Part shown: positions 31,717 to 41,288 of the stretch, in pieces | Layout of the letters: every line of letters starts with the position of its first letter | Numbering within the stretch: position 1 is the first letter of the stretch | Assembly: GCF_029543245.1 (NCBI RefSeq) | Contig: NZ_JARQWV010000034.1 | Span: 1 to 51,286, forward strand | Direction: 5' to 3' | From: Caulobacter endophyticus | GTDB lineage: Bacteria > Pseudomonadota > Alphaproteobacteria > Caulobacterales > Caulobacteraceae | Length of the DNA stretch: 51,286 nt | Program-made: the position numbers and the translations under genes | Notes under the pieces: model-generated | What the model saw: the letters and a program-made list of their open reading frames with translations, nothing else | The model's database searches: none | Told to the model about the DNA's origin: nothing

Positions 31717-32397
31717 TCAGGCCCGCACGAAATCGAGGAAGACCGGGGCGCAGTCGCCCAGCTTCTTTTCCTCGTAGCGGGTGGTCACGTGGTCGGCCGG
31801 GATGGCCTGGCGATCGATCCCCTCCTCGGCGAAGCGGAAGGCGGGGCTGGCCAGCACCCGCTCGATCGTCCACTCGGCGTAGTCGGCCCAGTCGGTGGCG
31901 AAGCGGAAGGCCGCGCCGGGCTTCAGCACGCGGGCCAGCTCGGCCACGAACTCCGGCTGGATGATCCGGCGCTTGTTGTGGCGGGCCTTGTGCCAGGGGT
32001 CGGGGAACATCACGAAGAGGCGGTCGACGCTGGCGTCGGGCAGCCAGCCGACCACGTCGCGGGCGTCGCCCTCGTGGATGCGGACGTTCGAGAGGGCCTG
32101 TTCCTCGACGTGACGCACGGCGCTGGCCACGCCGTTGACGAAGGGCTCGGCCCCGATCACCAGCACGTCGGGCCGGCGGCCGGCCTGGGCGGCCATGTGC
32201 TCGCCGCCGCCAAAGCCGATCTCCAGCCAGATTTCCTTGGCCTGCGGCATCAGGTCGAGCGGCTGGAAGGCCTCGTGCGGCACGGCGATCGTCGGCAGCA
32301 GGGTGTCGAGCAGGGCCTGCTGGCGCGGCTTCACCGGCCGCGACTTCAGGCGGCCGAACGAGCGCAGCGGCCCGTGGGGCTGTTGAGGATTGGTCAT
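31717..32397 (-). CDS. trmB: tRNA (guanine-N7)-methyltransferase TrmB
   Basis: A 226-residue SAM-dependent methyltransferase that makes m7G46 in tRNA. The SAM loop is WLEIGFGGGEHMAAQA, and the catalytic/tRNA region is 'FVMFPDPWHKARHNKRRIIQP'. The C-terminal 'TRYEEKKLGDCAPVFLDFVRA' is typical. I chose ATG 32397 (MTNPQQPHGPL); the earlier in-frame ATG runs through the metK terminator. Its cofactor is made by the upstream metK, but a strong terminator lies between. Confidence 0.95.
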   Translation of the reverse strand: MTNPQQPHGPLRSFGRLKSRPVKPRQQALLDTLLPTIAVPHEAFQPLDLMPQAKEIWLEIGFGGGEHMAAQAGRRPDVLVIGAEPFVNGVASAVRHVEEQALSNVRIHEGDARDVVGWLPDASVDRLFVMFPDPWHKARHNKRRIIQPEFVAELARVLKPGAAFRFATDWADYAEWTIERVLASPAFRFAEEGIDRQAIPADHVTTRYEEKKLGDCAPVFLDFVRA

Positions 32398-32450
32398 GGG
32401 GCGGGTCTTTAGCCGTGATGGCGGCCGGAGGCCAGCGGCGGCCCCCCGCA

Positions 32451-32486
32451 AACGAAAACGGGCCCCGGTCTTGTGACCGGGGCCCG
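32451..32486 (-). terminator. metK terminator
   Basis: A 12-bp perfect stem, CGGGCCCCGGTC (32459-32470) and GACCGGGGCCCG (32475-32486), loop of 4. On the minus strand it is followed by TTTTCGTT (complement of 32451-32458). Confidence 0.88.
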
Positions 32487-32512
32487 CTCTCAATTCAGAA
32501 GAAGGGAAAGGC

Positions 32513-33736
32513 TTACGCCAGGCCCTTCAGCTCCGACACCAGGTCGGTCTTCTCCCACGAGAAGCCGCCTTCGTTGTCCGGCGTACGGCCGAAGTGGCCG
32601 TAGGCGGCGGTGCGGGCGTAGATCGGGCGGTTCAGCTTCAGGTGCTCGCGGATCGAGCGCGGGGTGGCGCCGCCGATCAGCTGCGGCAGGGTCTTTTCCA
32701 GGATCGCCGGATCGATCTTGCCGGTGCCGTGCAGGTCGACGTGGAACGAGACCGGCTGGGCCACGCCGATCGCATAGGCGATCTGGATCGTGCAGCGCTC
32801 GGCCAGGCCCGAGGCCACGACGTTCTTGGCCAGGTAGCGGCAGGCATAGGCGGCCGAACGGTCGACCTTCGTCGGGTCCTTGCCCGAGAACGCGCCGCCG
32901 CCGTGCGGAGCCGCGCCGCCGTAGGTGTCGACGATGATCTTGCGGCCGGTGACGCCAGCGTCGCCGTCCGGACCGCCGATCTCGAAGCGACCGGTCGGGT
33001 TGACCAGCCACTGGGTCTTCTTGGTGATCAGGCCTTCCGGGAAGATCGGCAGGATGTGCGGCTTGATCAGGTCGAGCACGCGCTTGGACGTGGCGGCCTT
33101 GCCGTCGATCTTCTTCTTGTGCTGGTGCGACACGACGATCGAGACGACGCGCTGCGGAACGCCGTTGCCGTCGTACTCCAGGGTCACCTGGCTCTTGGCG
33201 TCGGGCTCCAGCTCATGCAGCTCGCCCGAGTGGCGCAGTTCGGCCAGACGCTTGAGGATGTTGTGGCTGTATTGCAGCGTGGCCGGCATCAGCTCCGGGG
33301 TCTCGGTGCTGGCGTAGCCGAACATGATGCCCTGGTCGCCCGCGCCTTCGTCCTTCTTTTCCGAAGCGTCGACGCCCTGGGCGATGTGGGCCGATTGGCC
33401 GTGCAGGTAGCAGGCGTACTTGGCCTTTTCCCAGTGGAAGCCCTTCTGCTCGTAGCCGATATCCTTGATGGCGGCGCGAACCTTGGGCTCCAGGGACTTG
33501 ATGATGTCCTTGGTCAGCTGCTTGTTGGCGGCCTTGTCGCCATCCGGCTTGCCGGCGCGGACTTCACCGGCCAGCACGATGCGGTTGGTGGTGACCAGGG
33601 TTTCGCAGGCGACCCGGGCTTCGGGGTCGGCGCTCAGGAACGCGTCGACGACGGTGTCGCTGATCCGGTCGGCGACCTTGTCGGGATGGCCTTCGGAGAC
33701 GCTTTCGCTGGTGAAGATGTAGGACGAACGGCTCAA
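32513..33736 (-). CDS. metK: S-adenosylmethionine synthetase
   Basis: A 407-residue enzyme that makes SAM from methionine and ATP. Landmarks are 'IFTSESVSEGHPDKVADRISD' (ATP-site His/Asp), 'GAGDQGIMFGYAS', and 'GRFEIGGPDGDAGVTGRKIIVDTYGGAAPHGGGAFSGKD'-type blocks, here split by the catalytic loop. Length is at the long end of normal. It has its own leader of 157 bp after the XRE terminator, with an AT-rich dyad at 33800-33817. No SAM riboswitch was recognised. Confidence 0.98.
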   Translation of the reverse strand: MSRSSYIFTSESVSEGHPDKVADRISDTVVDAFLSADPEARVACETLVTTNRIVLAGEVRAGKPDGDKAANKQLTKDIIKSLEPKVRAAIKDIGYEQKGFHWEKAKYACYLHGQSAHIAQGVDASEKKDEGAGDQGIMFGYASTETPELMPATLQYSHNILKRLAELRHSGELHELEPDAKSQVTLEYDGNGVPQRVVSIVVSHQHKKKIDGKAATSKRVLDLIKPHILPIFPEGLITKKTQWLVNPTGRFEIGGPDGDAGVTGRKIIVDTYGGAAPHGGGAFSGKDPTKVDRSAAYACRYLAKNVVASGLAERCTIQIAYAIGVAQPVSFHVDLHGTGKIDPAILEKTLPQLIGGATPRSIREHLKLNRPIYARTAAYGHFGRTPDNEGGFSWEKTDLVSELKGLA

Positions 33737-33799
33737 GTGGACGTCTCCGGCTTAGAATCCAGCGCCCACGTGGCGACCGGCCCCGCGAGCTAGGGGCGG

Positions 33800-33817
33800 A
33801 ACATATAAAGATATGTT
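33800..33817 (-). promoter_or_regulatory. AT-rich operator candidate upstream of metK
   Basis: AACATAT (33800-33806), AAAG, ATATGTT (33811-33817) is a perfect 7-bp inverted repeat in an otherwise GC-rich leader, 64 bp upstream of the metK ATG. A related half-site, AAAGATATG, lies just upstream of the XRE gene (minus strand, about 34364-34372). The adjacent XRE regulator is the natural candidate to bind both. Confidence 0.6.
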
Positions 33818-33863
33818 TATGTCCGCAAGGCGGCCGGGCGCGGTTTCGCGGTGTTTGATGGCC

Positions 33864-33885
33864 AAAACCCGGCCCGAAGGCCGGG
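33864..33885 (-). terminator. Terminator after the XRE regulator gene
   Basis: A 7-bp stem, CCCGGCC (33868-33874) and GGCCGGG (33879-33885), loop of 4, followed on the minus strand by TTTTGG. It shows that metK is transcribed separately from the XRE gene. Confidence 0.75.
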
Positions 33886-33893
33886 ATCGGTGG

Positions 33894-34319
33894 CTAGACC
33901 TGCTCGTCGGCCATCGACCGGACGAGGTCGAGGATGCGGCGGCGCACCGGCGCGCGGTTCAGGCGAGGGAACAGCGAGGCCAGTTCCAGGCCCTCGGGGG
34001 TCATCAGGAATTCGTGCACCTGATGGTCGTTGCGGGTCTCGCCGTCGGCCGGTTCGGACGGATCGGCCAGGCCCTCGAAGAAGTAGGCCACGGGGGCCTG
34101 CAGGCTGCGGGCGATCTCATAGAGCTTGCTGGCGCTGACGCGGTTGGCGCCGCGCTCGTACTTCTGCACCTGCTGGAAGGTCAGGCCCAGGCTCTCGGCC
34201 AGCTTCTCCTGGCTGACGCCCAGGATCTTGCGGCGCATGCGGATACGGGCCCCGACGTGCAGGTCGACGGGGTTGGGCGAACGCTCGATTTCGGCGGGGG
34301 ATTCGGGGGCGACGGTCAT
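33894..34319 (-). CDS. XRE family regulator beside metK
   Basis: A 141-residue Cro/CI-type protein. The HTH is 'LGVSQEKLAESLGLTFQQVQKYERGANRVSASKLYEIARSL' (roughly 33-73); the C-terminal half (EGLELASLFPRLNRAPVRRRILDLVRSM) is helical. The lnt-XRE-metK order is common in Alphaproteobacteria from memory. A role in SAM/methionine control is inference from the operator before metK. It ends in its own terminator. Confidence 0.88.
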   Translation of the reverse strand: MTVAPESPAEIERSPNPVDLHVGARIRMRRKILGVSQEKLAESLGLTFQQVQKYERGANRVSASKLYEIARSLQAPVAYFFEGLADPSEPADGETRNDHQVHEFLMTPEGLELASLFPRLNRAPVRRRILDLVRSMADEQV

Positions 34320-34352
34320 GCTTAGGCATAGACCTGAGATTACGGTTTTAGT

Positions 34353-35963
34353 TCAGCCCATATCTTTCAGGCCGGCAAACTTCTGACCCGTGATACGTGA
34401 AATCGCGATACAGATCGCCACCGAGGCGAAAAGCATGAGCATGAACGGCCAGTCGCCCAGACGGGCGGCCGGGGTGTCGGCGCCGATGGCGGGCAGGGGC
34501 GCGTCGATGACCCCTCGGGCGCCGAGGTCCAGGCGCTGTCCTTCGACCACCTGGCCCTTGGCGTCGATCATGGCCGAGACGCCGGTGGGGGTGGCGCGGA
34601 TCATCGGCCGGCCTGCCTCGATGGCGCGATAGCTGGCCAGGTTCAGGTGCTGCAGCGGTCCGGAGGTCACCCCGAACCAGGCGTCGTTGGAGACGTTGAC
34701 CAGGGCCCGCACGGCGGGGTCTGGCCTGGCCAGGCCCGGAAACAGGCTCTCGTAGCAGATCAGCGGCTGCACCTTCAGGCCCGGCGCGACGGCCAGGGCG
34801 GCGGGCCGCGGACCGATGGCGAAGCCGTCGCCCAGGTGGGCCATGCTCTTAAAGCCGATGGCGGTCAGGAAGTCCTCGGCCGGCAGGTACTCGCCGAACG
34901 GCACCAGCCGGTGCTTGTCGTAGACGCCGACCATGACGAGGTCGCCGGGGTCGCGGCGCAGGGCCACCAGGCTGTTGTAGTAGACCGGCGCCTCGACCGA
35001 CCCTTCGTAGCGGTAGCCGCCGATCAGCAGCAGCTGGCCCGGCTGAAGCGAGTCCATGATCGCCTGGCGCACCCAGGTCCCGGGGGCCAGGTAGTCGTTG
35101 ATGGCCGCAGGCAAGGCGCCTTCGGGCCAGACCACGATGTCGGCCGGGCGGCCGTCGGCGTAGGGCGTGGCGGTCAGGGCGGCGTAGTCGTTGACGATCG
35201 CCTGGAAGCTGGCGGCGTCCCACTTGGCCGACTGCTGCACGTCGGCCTGGACGATGCGGATCTTGGGCGCCGGGGCTTGGGCCGTCGGCGGCGCGGTCTT
35301 GAGCGCCAGCAGGCCGCCGCCATAGAGGCCGGCCAGGGTCAGGACGGCCGCGCCGGCCGCGATCCTGCCCGATCGTCCCTGCCGCCAGACGGCGGGGGCC
35401 GCCGAGACGGCGAGGGTGACGAAGGTCAGGCCGTAGGCGCCGATCAGGGCCGCGGCCTGGGAGGGGGCCGAACCGGCCCGCCAGGTCTCGCCCGGCAGGT
35501 TCCAGGGAAAACCGGTCAGAACGTGGCCGCGCACCCATTCCAGAGCCGACAGGGCGGCGGCGAAGGCCAGCACGCGCACGGCGCCGGACGGACGCAGGCG
35601 GCGATAGAGGAGTGCGGCCAGGCCCCAGAACAGCGCCAGGCCCGCGGCCATGGCGGTCACCGCGAACGGAGCCATCCAGCCCTGGTTGGCGGCGTCGACC
35701 ATGAAGGCCTCGCCGATCCACCAGGTGCCCAGGCCGAAATAGGCCAGGCCCGCCAGCCAGCCGCGCAGAAAGGCGCTGCGCAGGGGGCGTGGGCCGTCGA
35801 TCCCGTCCAGCAGCCACAGCAGCAGGGCGTAGCCCAGCAGGCCCGGCAGAACCCCGAACGGCGGATGGGCCAGGGCGGCGGCCAGGCCGGCGACCAGCGC
35901 GAACACGCGGTCGCGCCATGGGCCGAGGCGGGCTGGAGCGGCGGTCAGGGCGCGCAGGTTCAA
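34353..35963 (-). CDS. lnt: Apolipoprotein N-acyltransferase
   Basis: A 536-residue inner-membrane enzyme that adds the third acyl chain to lipoproteins. Six to eight N-terminal membrane segments precede a periplasmic nitrilase domain with the triad Glu in VVWPEGALP (about 276), Lys in VYDKHRLVPFGEYLP (about 349) and Cys in PLICYESLFP (about 402), then a last membrane segment. The ATG overlaps the corC-type stop by four bases. Several lipoproteins in this window are its likely substrates. Confidence 0.96.
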   Translation of the reverse strand: MNLRALTAAPARLGPWRDRVFALVAGLAAALAHPPFGVLPGLLGYALLLWLLDGIDGPRPLRSAFLRGWLAGLAYFGLGTWWIGEAFMVDAANQGWMAPFAVTAMAAGLALFWGLAALLYRRLRPSGAVRVLAFAAALSALEWVRGHVLTGFPWNLPGETWRAGSAPSQAAALIGAYGLTFVTLAVSAAPAVWRQGRSGRIAAGAAVLTLAGLYGGGLLALKTAPPTAQAPAPKIRIVQADVQQSAKWDAASFQAIVNDYAALTATPYADGRPADIVVWPEGALPAAINDYLAPGTWVRQAIMDSLQPGQLLLIGGYRYEGSVEAPVYYNSLVALRRDPGDLVMVGVYDKHRLVPFGEYLPAEDFLTAIGFKSMAHLGDGFAIGPRPAALAVAPGLKVQPLICYESLFPGLARPDPAVRALVNVSNDAWFGVTSGPLQHLNLASYRAIEAGRPMIRATPTGVSAMIDAKGQVVEGQRLDLGARGVIDAPLPAIGADTPAARLGDWPFMLMLFASVAICIAISRITGQKFAGLKDMG

Positions 35964-36862
35964 GGAACGTCCACCGGCGCGAACGAGGTCTCGGGCTCGG
36001 CCGGCTCGGGCGCGCGGCGCACTCGCACTTTCAGGACGCGGCGGGAATCCGCCTCCAGCACTTCCAGTTCAAAGCCGGCCGGATGGCGCACCACCTGTCC
36101 GGGCTCGGGCACCTGGCCGGCCAGGGCCGCGACGAGGCCGCCGACGGTGTCGACCTCCTCCTCGTGCTCGGGTGGATCCAGGGTCTCGCCTAGGGCCGCC
36201 TCCAGGTCCTCCAGCGGCGTGCGCCCCTCGGTCTCGAAGACGCCGCCCGGACGGGCGATCACGGTGGCCACCTGGGCGTCGTCATGCTCGTCGTCGATGT
36301 CGCCGACCACGCTCTCGATCAGATCCTCGATGGTCACCAGGCCGTCGACCCCGCCGAACTCGTCGATGAGCATGGCCATGTGCACGCGCTTGGTGCGCAT
36401 CCGCTGCAGCAGGTCGGCGGCCCGCATGGAGGCGGGAACCAGGAACATGTCGCGGCGCAGCTGTTCGAGGACACGGTCCTCGGGCTCGGGCCGCAGGTCG
36501 CCGTCGGCCAGCAGCCTGAACACGTCCTTGACGTGGACCACGCCGATCGGCTGGTCGAGGGCTTCGCGATAGATCGGCATGCGCGAGTGGCCGGACTCGA
36601 CGAACTGGGCCACGACCACGGCGAACGGGGTGTCGAGCTCCACCGCCACCACGTCGGGGCGGGGGGTCATCAGGTCGCCGACTTTCAGCGTCTTGAACGC
36701 CTCGGCCTGGTCGACGAGGTCGGGGGCGGCGGGGTGGTCGGGGTCGACCGGATGCGCGCGCTTGACCGGCGCGGCCCGTCGCAGCTCACGGAAGAACGCC
36801 CGCAGGCCCCGGCTGAATCTGGCCGGACCGGCGGGCGTGGAACTCTGGTCGTCGTCGGGCAT
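35960..36862 (-). CDS. CorC/YbeX-type CBS-domain protein
   Basis: A 300-residue soluble protein with two CBS domains (about 62-190: 'LKVGDLMTPRPDVVAVELDTP', 'GHSRMPIYREALDQPIGVVHVKDVF', 'MAMLIDEFGGVDGLVTIEDLIESVVGDI') and a C-terminal CorC_HlyC domain with 'TVGGLVAALAGQVPEPGQ'. The DUF21 membrane part is absent, so it is the YbeX/CorC form linked to magnesium efflux and RNA metabolism. It follows ybeY by 12 bp. Confidence 0.9.
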   Translation of the reverse strand: MPDDDQSSTPAGPARFSRGLRAFFRELRRAAPVKRAHPVDPDHPAAPDLVDQAEAFKTLKVGDLMTPRPDVVAVELDTPFAVVVAQFVESGHSRMPIYREALDQPIGVVHVKDVFRLLADGDLRPEPEDRVLEQLRRDMFLVPASMRAADLLQRMRTKRVHMAMLIDEFGGVDGLVTIEDLIESVVGDIDDEHDDAQVATVIARPGGVFETEGRTPLEDLEAALGETLDPPEHEEEVDTVGGLVAALAGQVPEPGQVVRHPAGFELEVLEADSRRVLKVRVRRAPEPAEPETSFAPVDVP

Positions 36863-36874
36863 GCCTTTAGGCTT

Positions 36875-37348
36875 TCACCTCTCGTCGGCGTAGGGGTCGG
36901 GCACGTCCAGCCCGGCCAGGATCTCACGTTCCAGCGCTTCCATGGCCTCGGCCTCTTCGTCGCCTTCGTGGTCGTATCCTAGAAGATGCAGCACCCCGTG
37001 CGCCACAAGATGTTGCAGGTGGTGGCTCAGGGGCTTGCCCTGCTCCGCCGCCTCGCGGGCGCAGACGCCGTAGGCCAGGGCGATGTCGCCGATCTGGCCC
37101 TCCGGGTTGGCCGCCGGATCCTGGGGGGCGGGGAAGGACAGTACGTTGGTGGCGTAGTCCTTGTGGCGGAAGTCGCGGTTCAGCGCCTGGACGCTGTCGT
37201 CGTCGGCCAGCAGGATGACGATGCCCTTGCCCTCGACGTCCTCGTGGGCGTCCAGAACGGCCTGGGCGGCGCGCCAGACCAGGGCCTCGGCTTCGGGCTC
37301 GGCCTTGGTCCAGGCCTCGTCTTCGATTTCGATATCGACAGTGATCAT
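36875..37348 (-). CDS. ybeY: Endoribonuclease YbeY
   Basis: A 157-residue metal-dependent RNase for 16S rRNA maturation and late-stage ribosome quality control. The zinc motif H-x3-H-x5-H is in 'HLVAHGVLHLLGYDHEGDEEA'. 'LNRDFRHKDYATNVLSFP' is the conserved core. It overlaps phoH by four bases, the standard phoH-ybeY-corC-lnt order. Confidence 0.95.
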   Translation of the reverse strand: MITVDIEIEDEAWTKAEPEAEALVWRAAQAVLDAHEDVEGKGIVILLADDDSVQALNRDFRHKDYATNVLSFPAPQDPAANPEGQIGDIALAYGVCAREAAEQGKPLSHHLQHLVAHGVLHLLGYDHEGDEEAEAMEALEREILAGLDVPDPYADER

Positions 37349-38288
37349 CGGGGAGTCGCCACCAGGGCCGCGTCGGCGTCGTAGGCCTTGACGATGCGCT
37401 CCACCAAGGGGTGGCGCACGACGTCGGTCGAGGTGAAGCGGGCCACGGCCACGCCCTCGACGCCGTCGAGGATCGACACCGCGTGGGCCAGGCCGGAGTC
37501 GCGGGGGTTCAGAAGGTCGATCTGGGTCGGGTCGCCGGTCACCACCATGCGGGCGCCTTCGCCCAGGCGGGTCAGCACCATCTTCATCTGCAGGCGCGAG
37601 CAGTTCTGGGCCTCGTCGACGATGACGAACGCATGGGCCAGGGTGCGGCCGCGCATGAAGGCGATCGGGGCGACCTCGATCTCGCCCTTGTCGCGGCGGC
37701 GGCGCAGTTGCTCGGCGCCCATGATGTCGGTCAGGGCCTCCCAGACGGGGGCCATGTAGGGGTCGACCTTTTCGTTCAGGTCGCCTGGAAGGAAACCCAG
37801 CTTCTCGCCGGCCTCGACGGCCGGGCGGGTGACGATCAGGCGGTCGACCTCGCCGCGCAGCAGCATGCCCGCGCCCTGGGCCACGGCCAGGAAGGTCTTG
37901 CCGGTGCCGGCCGGACCCAGGCCGAAGACCAGCGGCTGCCGGGCCATCAGCTCCATGTAGGCGGCCTGGTTCTTGGTCTTGGGCGAGACCGCGCCGCGGC
38001 GCACGGCGCGCGGCGAGGCCTGGCCGCCGGCGCTGTGGGCTTCGCCCACGGCCACACGGATGTCGGCCTCGACGACCTCATGGCCGGCGTCGGCGCGCTC
38101 GGCCAGGGCCAGCAGGGCGCGCTTGGCCGACGAGCGGCCCTTGACGTCGCCGGTGATCTTGACGCCGCCGCCGGGCGTCTCGAGCAGGACCTTGAAGGCG
38201 TCCTCGATCAGGGCGGCGTGGCGGCCGGACGGGCCGGTGACGGCGACGACGGCGTCGTCGGAAAGCGGCAGGAACTCGGGCGTGCGGC

Positions 38289-38292
<4 letters not shown>
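37345..38292 (-). CDS. PhoH family ATPase
   Basis: A 315-residue P-loop protein. Walker A is FGLGPAGTGKTFLAVA and Walker B-like residues are FVIVDEAQNCS; an N-terminal KH-like segment (ALIEDAFKVLLETPGGGVKI) fits the PhoH/YbeZ form that partners YbeY. It probably acts as an RNA helicase or remodeller. It overlaps miaB and ybeY by four bases each. Confidence 0.92.
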
Positions 38293-39641
<1,349 letters not shown>

Positions 39642-39712
39642 CCGGCGAGGTTATGGGGTCGGGCGGCCCCGCGCGCAAGGTCGCGAAGGTCACACCCGGC
39701 TCTTGAAACCCC

Positions 39713-39747
39713 AAAAGAAAACGGCGCCGGAGAGGCCTCCGGCGCCG
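39713..39747 (-). terminator. ppa terminator
   Basis: An 11-bp perfect stem, CGGCGCCGGAG (39722-39732) and CTCCGGCGCCG (39737-39747). On the minus strand it is followed by TTTTCTTTT. It ends ppa transcription before miaB. Confidence 0.85.
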
Positions 39748-39766
39748 CATCTCGATCCTTGAAGGA

Positions 39767-40300
39767 TCAGTAGTTCTCGTCGTGACGCTTGATCGCCGCG
39801 CGGATCAGCTCGGCGGTCTCGTCCGGATCGGCCCAGCCGGTGATCTTGGTCGACTTGCCCTTTTCCAGGTCCTTGTAGTGCTGGAAGAAGTGGGCGATCT
39901 GCTCGGTCAGGATGGTCGGCAGGTCGCGCCAGCTGTTCACGCCCGTGTAGAAGGGGTGCAGCTTGTCGACCGGCACGGCCAGGATCTTTTCGTCCGACCC
40001 GGCCTCGTCGACCATCATCAGGGCGCCGATCGGGCGGCAGCGGATGATCGCGCCGGGCACCACCGGGGTCGGGCCCACGACCATGATGTCGGCGGGGTCG
40101 CCGTCGTCGGCCAGGGTGTGCGGGATGAAGCCGTAGTTGGCCGGGTAGAACATCGCCGTGTGCAGGAAGCGGTCCACCATCAGGGCGCCGCTTTCCTTGT
40201 CGATCTCGTACTTCACCGGCTCACCGCCCTGCGGGATCTCGATGACGGCGTTCAGGTCGTAGGGCGGGTTCACGCCCACGGCGATCTTGGAGAGGTCCAT
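39767..40300 (-). CDS. ppa: Inorganic pyrophosphatase (family I)
   Basis: A 177-residue enzyme that hydrolyses pyrophosphate and drives biosynthetic reactions. Active-site blocks include 'VKYEIDKESGALMVDRFLHTAMFYPANYGFIPHT', DGDPADIMVVG (the metal Asp triad) and 'AVPVDKLHPFYTGVNSW'. ATG 40300 (MDLSKIAVGVNPPYDL) is the family start. It diverges from the rimP operon. Confidence 0.96.
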   Translation of the reverse strand: MDLSKIAVGVNPPYDLNAVIEIPQGGEPVKYEIDKESGALMVDRFLHTAMFYPANYGFIPHTLADDGDPADIMVVGPTPVVPGAIIRCRPIGALMMVDEAGSDEKILAVPVDKLHPFYTGVNSWRDLPTILTEQIAHFFQHYKDLEKGKSTKITGWADPDETAELIRAAIKRHDENY

Positions 40301-40542
40301 AGTCACTCTTCGTTGTGGGAAGGTTCCCGCGGGGAGGCGGGCCTCAAGCGGCCGCCTGTATAGGCCACAAGTGTTGCGATGCGAAAGAGGGGGCGTGTCC
40401 GCCCCTCGACTTGCGCCCGCAAAAGCAACTTCGATCTGTGGCCCAGCTTGCCGAGTGACCATCAGAACAGCTTTCGCCGCTTGGCTTGCGGGGCCTGCAA
40501 AGGTCTCTCGCGCGTGGCGCGAGCCGTCGGGCGCCAGGGGGC

Positions 40543-40573
40543 TTCCACCCGTCCGCCTATCGCGCTATATAGC
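40543..40573 (+). promoter_or_regulatory. Promoter candidate for the rimP-nusA-infB operon
   Basis: The 407-bp gap 40301-40707 holds the ppa and rimP control regions. A -10-like GCTATATAGC (40564-40573, also a perfect palindrome) is preceded by a weak -35 TTCCACC (40543-40549). The implied start near 40580 gives a leader of about 130 nt that contains the hairpin at 40610-40640. Confidence 0.4.
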
Positions 40574-40609
40574 TCCTACATCGTCCGTTAGCGCTGATTG
40601 GCGCTTTCG

Positions 40610-40640
40610 AGCGGCGGCCCGAAAGGCTGCCGCTTTTTCT
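40610..40640 (+). terminator. Leader terminator/attenuator upstream of rimP
   Basis: A 10-bp stem, AGCGGCGGCC (40610-40619) and GGCTGCCGCT (40625-40634) with one G-T wobble, loop CGAAA, then TTTTCTTT. No gene upstream on this strand needs a terminator, so it lies inside the operon leader. A second small hairpin (AGCGC/GCGCT, about 40590-40605) stands just before it. Confidence 0.65.
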
Positions 40641-40707
40641 TTGGTCGCTCGCCAGCTGGGCCTTCCAGGCCCCCGGCGGACGGCCCGCGAAATTTGAGAA
40701 GAGAACC

Positions 40708-41286
40708 GTGCGCGGCAAGACGCGAGAAGACCTGGACCTGATCGAGATGCTCGACCCCGTCGCCGAGGCGACCGGCTACGAGATCGTCCGCCTGCGCCTG
40801 ATGGGCGGGGCCGAGCAGCGCCGCCTGCAGATCATGGCCGAGCGCCCCCTGCTGGAAGACGGCACGGGCGGCGACATGAACGTCGAGGACTGCGCCAAGC
40901 TGTCGCGCGCCATCTCCGAGGTGATGGACGCCGCCGACCCGATCGCCGGCGAATACACCCTGGAAGTCTCCAGCCCGGGCGTCGACCGCCCGCTGACCCG
41001 CCTGAAGGACTTCGAGACCTATGCCGGTTTCGAGGTGCGCATCGAGCTCGACCGCGTGGCCGAGGGCCGCAAGCGCTTCAAGGGCGAGCTCGCCGGTGTC
41101 GAGGACGACCAGGTCGGCCTCAACATCGAGGGCGAGGACGACGTCACCGTCTATTTCCCGTTCGCCTGGATCGTCGACGCCAAGCTCGTCCTCACCGACG
41201 AGCTGATGAAGCGGGGCGCCGATGCGCGCGCCGCCCGCGTGGACGCCGAGAACGACAACGATTTGTCCGAAAGTGAAGAGGACTGA
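40708..41286 (+). CDS. rimP: Ribosome maturation factor RimP
   Basis: A 192-residue 30S assembly factor. The N-terminal domain has 'GYEIVRLRLMGGAEQRRLQIM' and VEDCAKLSRAISEVMD, then EYTLEVSSPGVDRPLTRLKDF, the family signature; an Sm-like C-terminal domain follows. An acidic tail (DAENDNDLSESEED) is longer than in E. coli. The start is GTG 40708, after GAGAAGAGAACC. nusA follows after 2 bp. Confidence 0.96.
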   Translation: MRGKTREDLDLIEMLDPVAEATGYEIVRLRLMGGAEQRRLQIMAERPLLEDGTGGDMNVEDCAKLSRAISEVMDAADPIAGEYTLEVSSPGVDRPLTRLKDFETYAGFEVRIELDRVAEGRKRFKGELAGVEDDQVGLNIEGEDDVTVYFPFAWIVDAKLVLTDELMKRGADARAARVDAENDNDLSESEED

Positions 41287-41288
41287 CC

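Noticed and set aside
33737..33893. SAM riboswitch before metK
   Set aside because: I could not match the leader to SAM-I, SAM-II or SAM/SAH type cores; the dyad and XRE neighbour explain regulation better.
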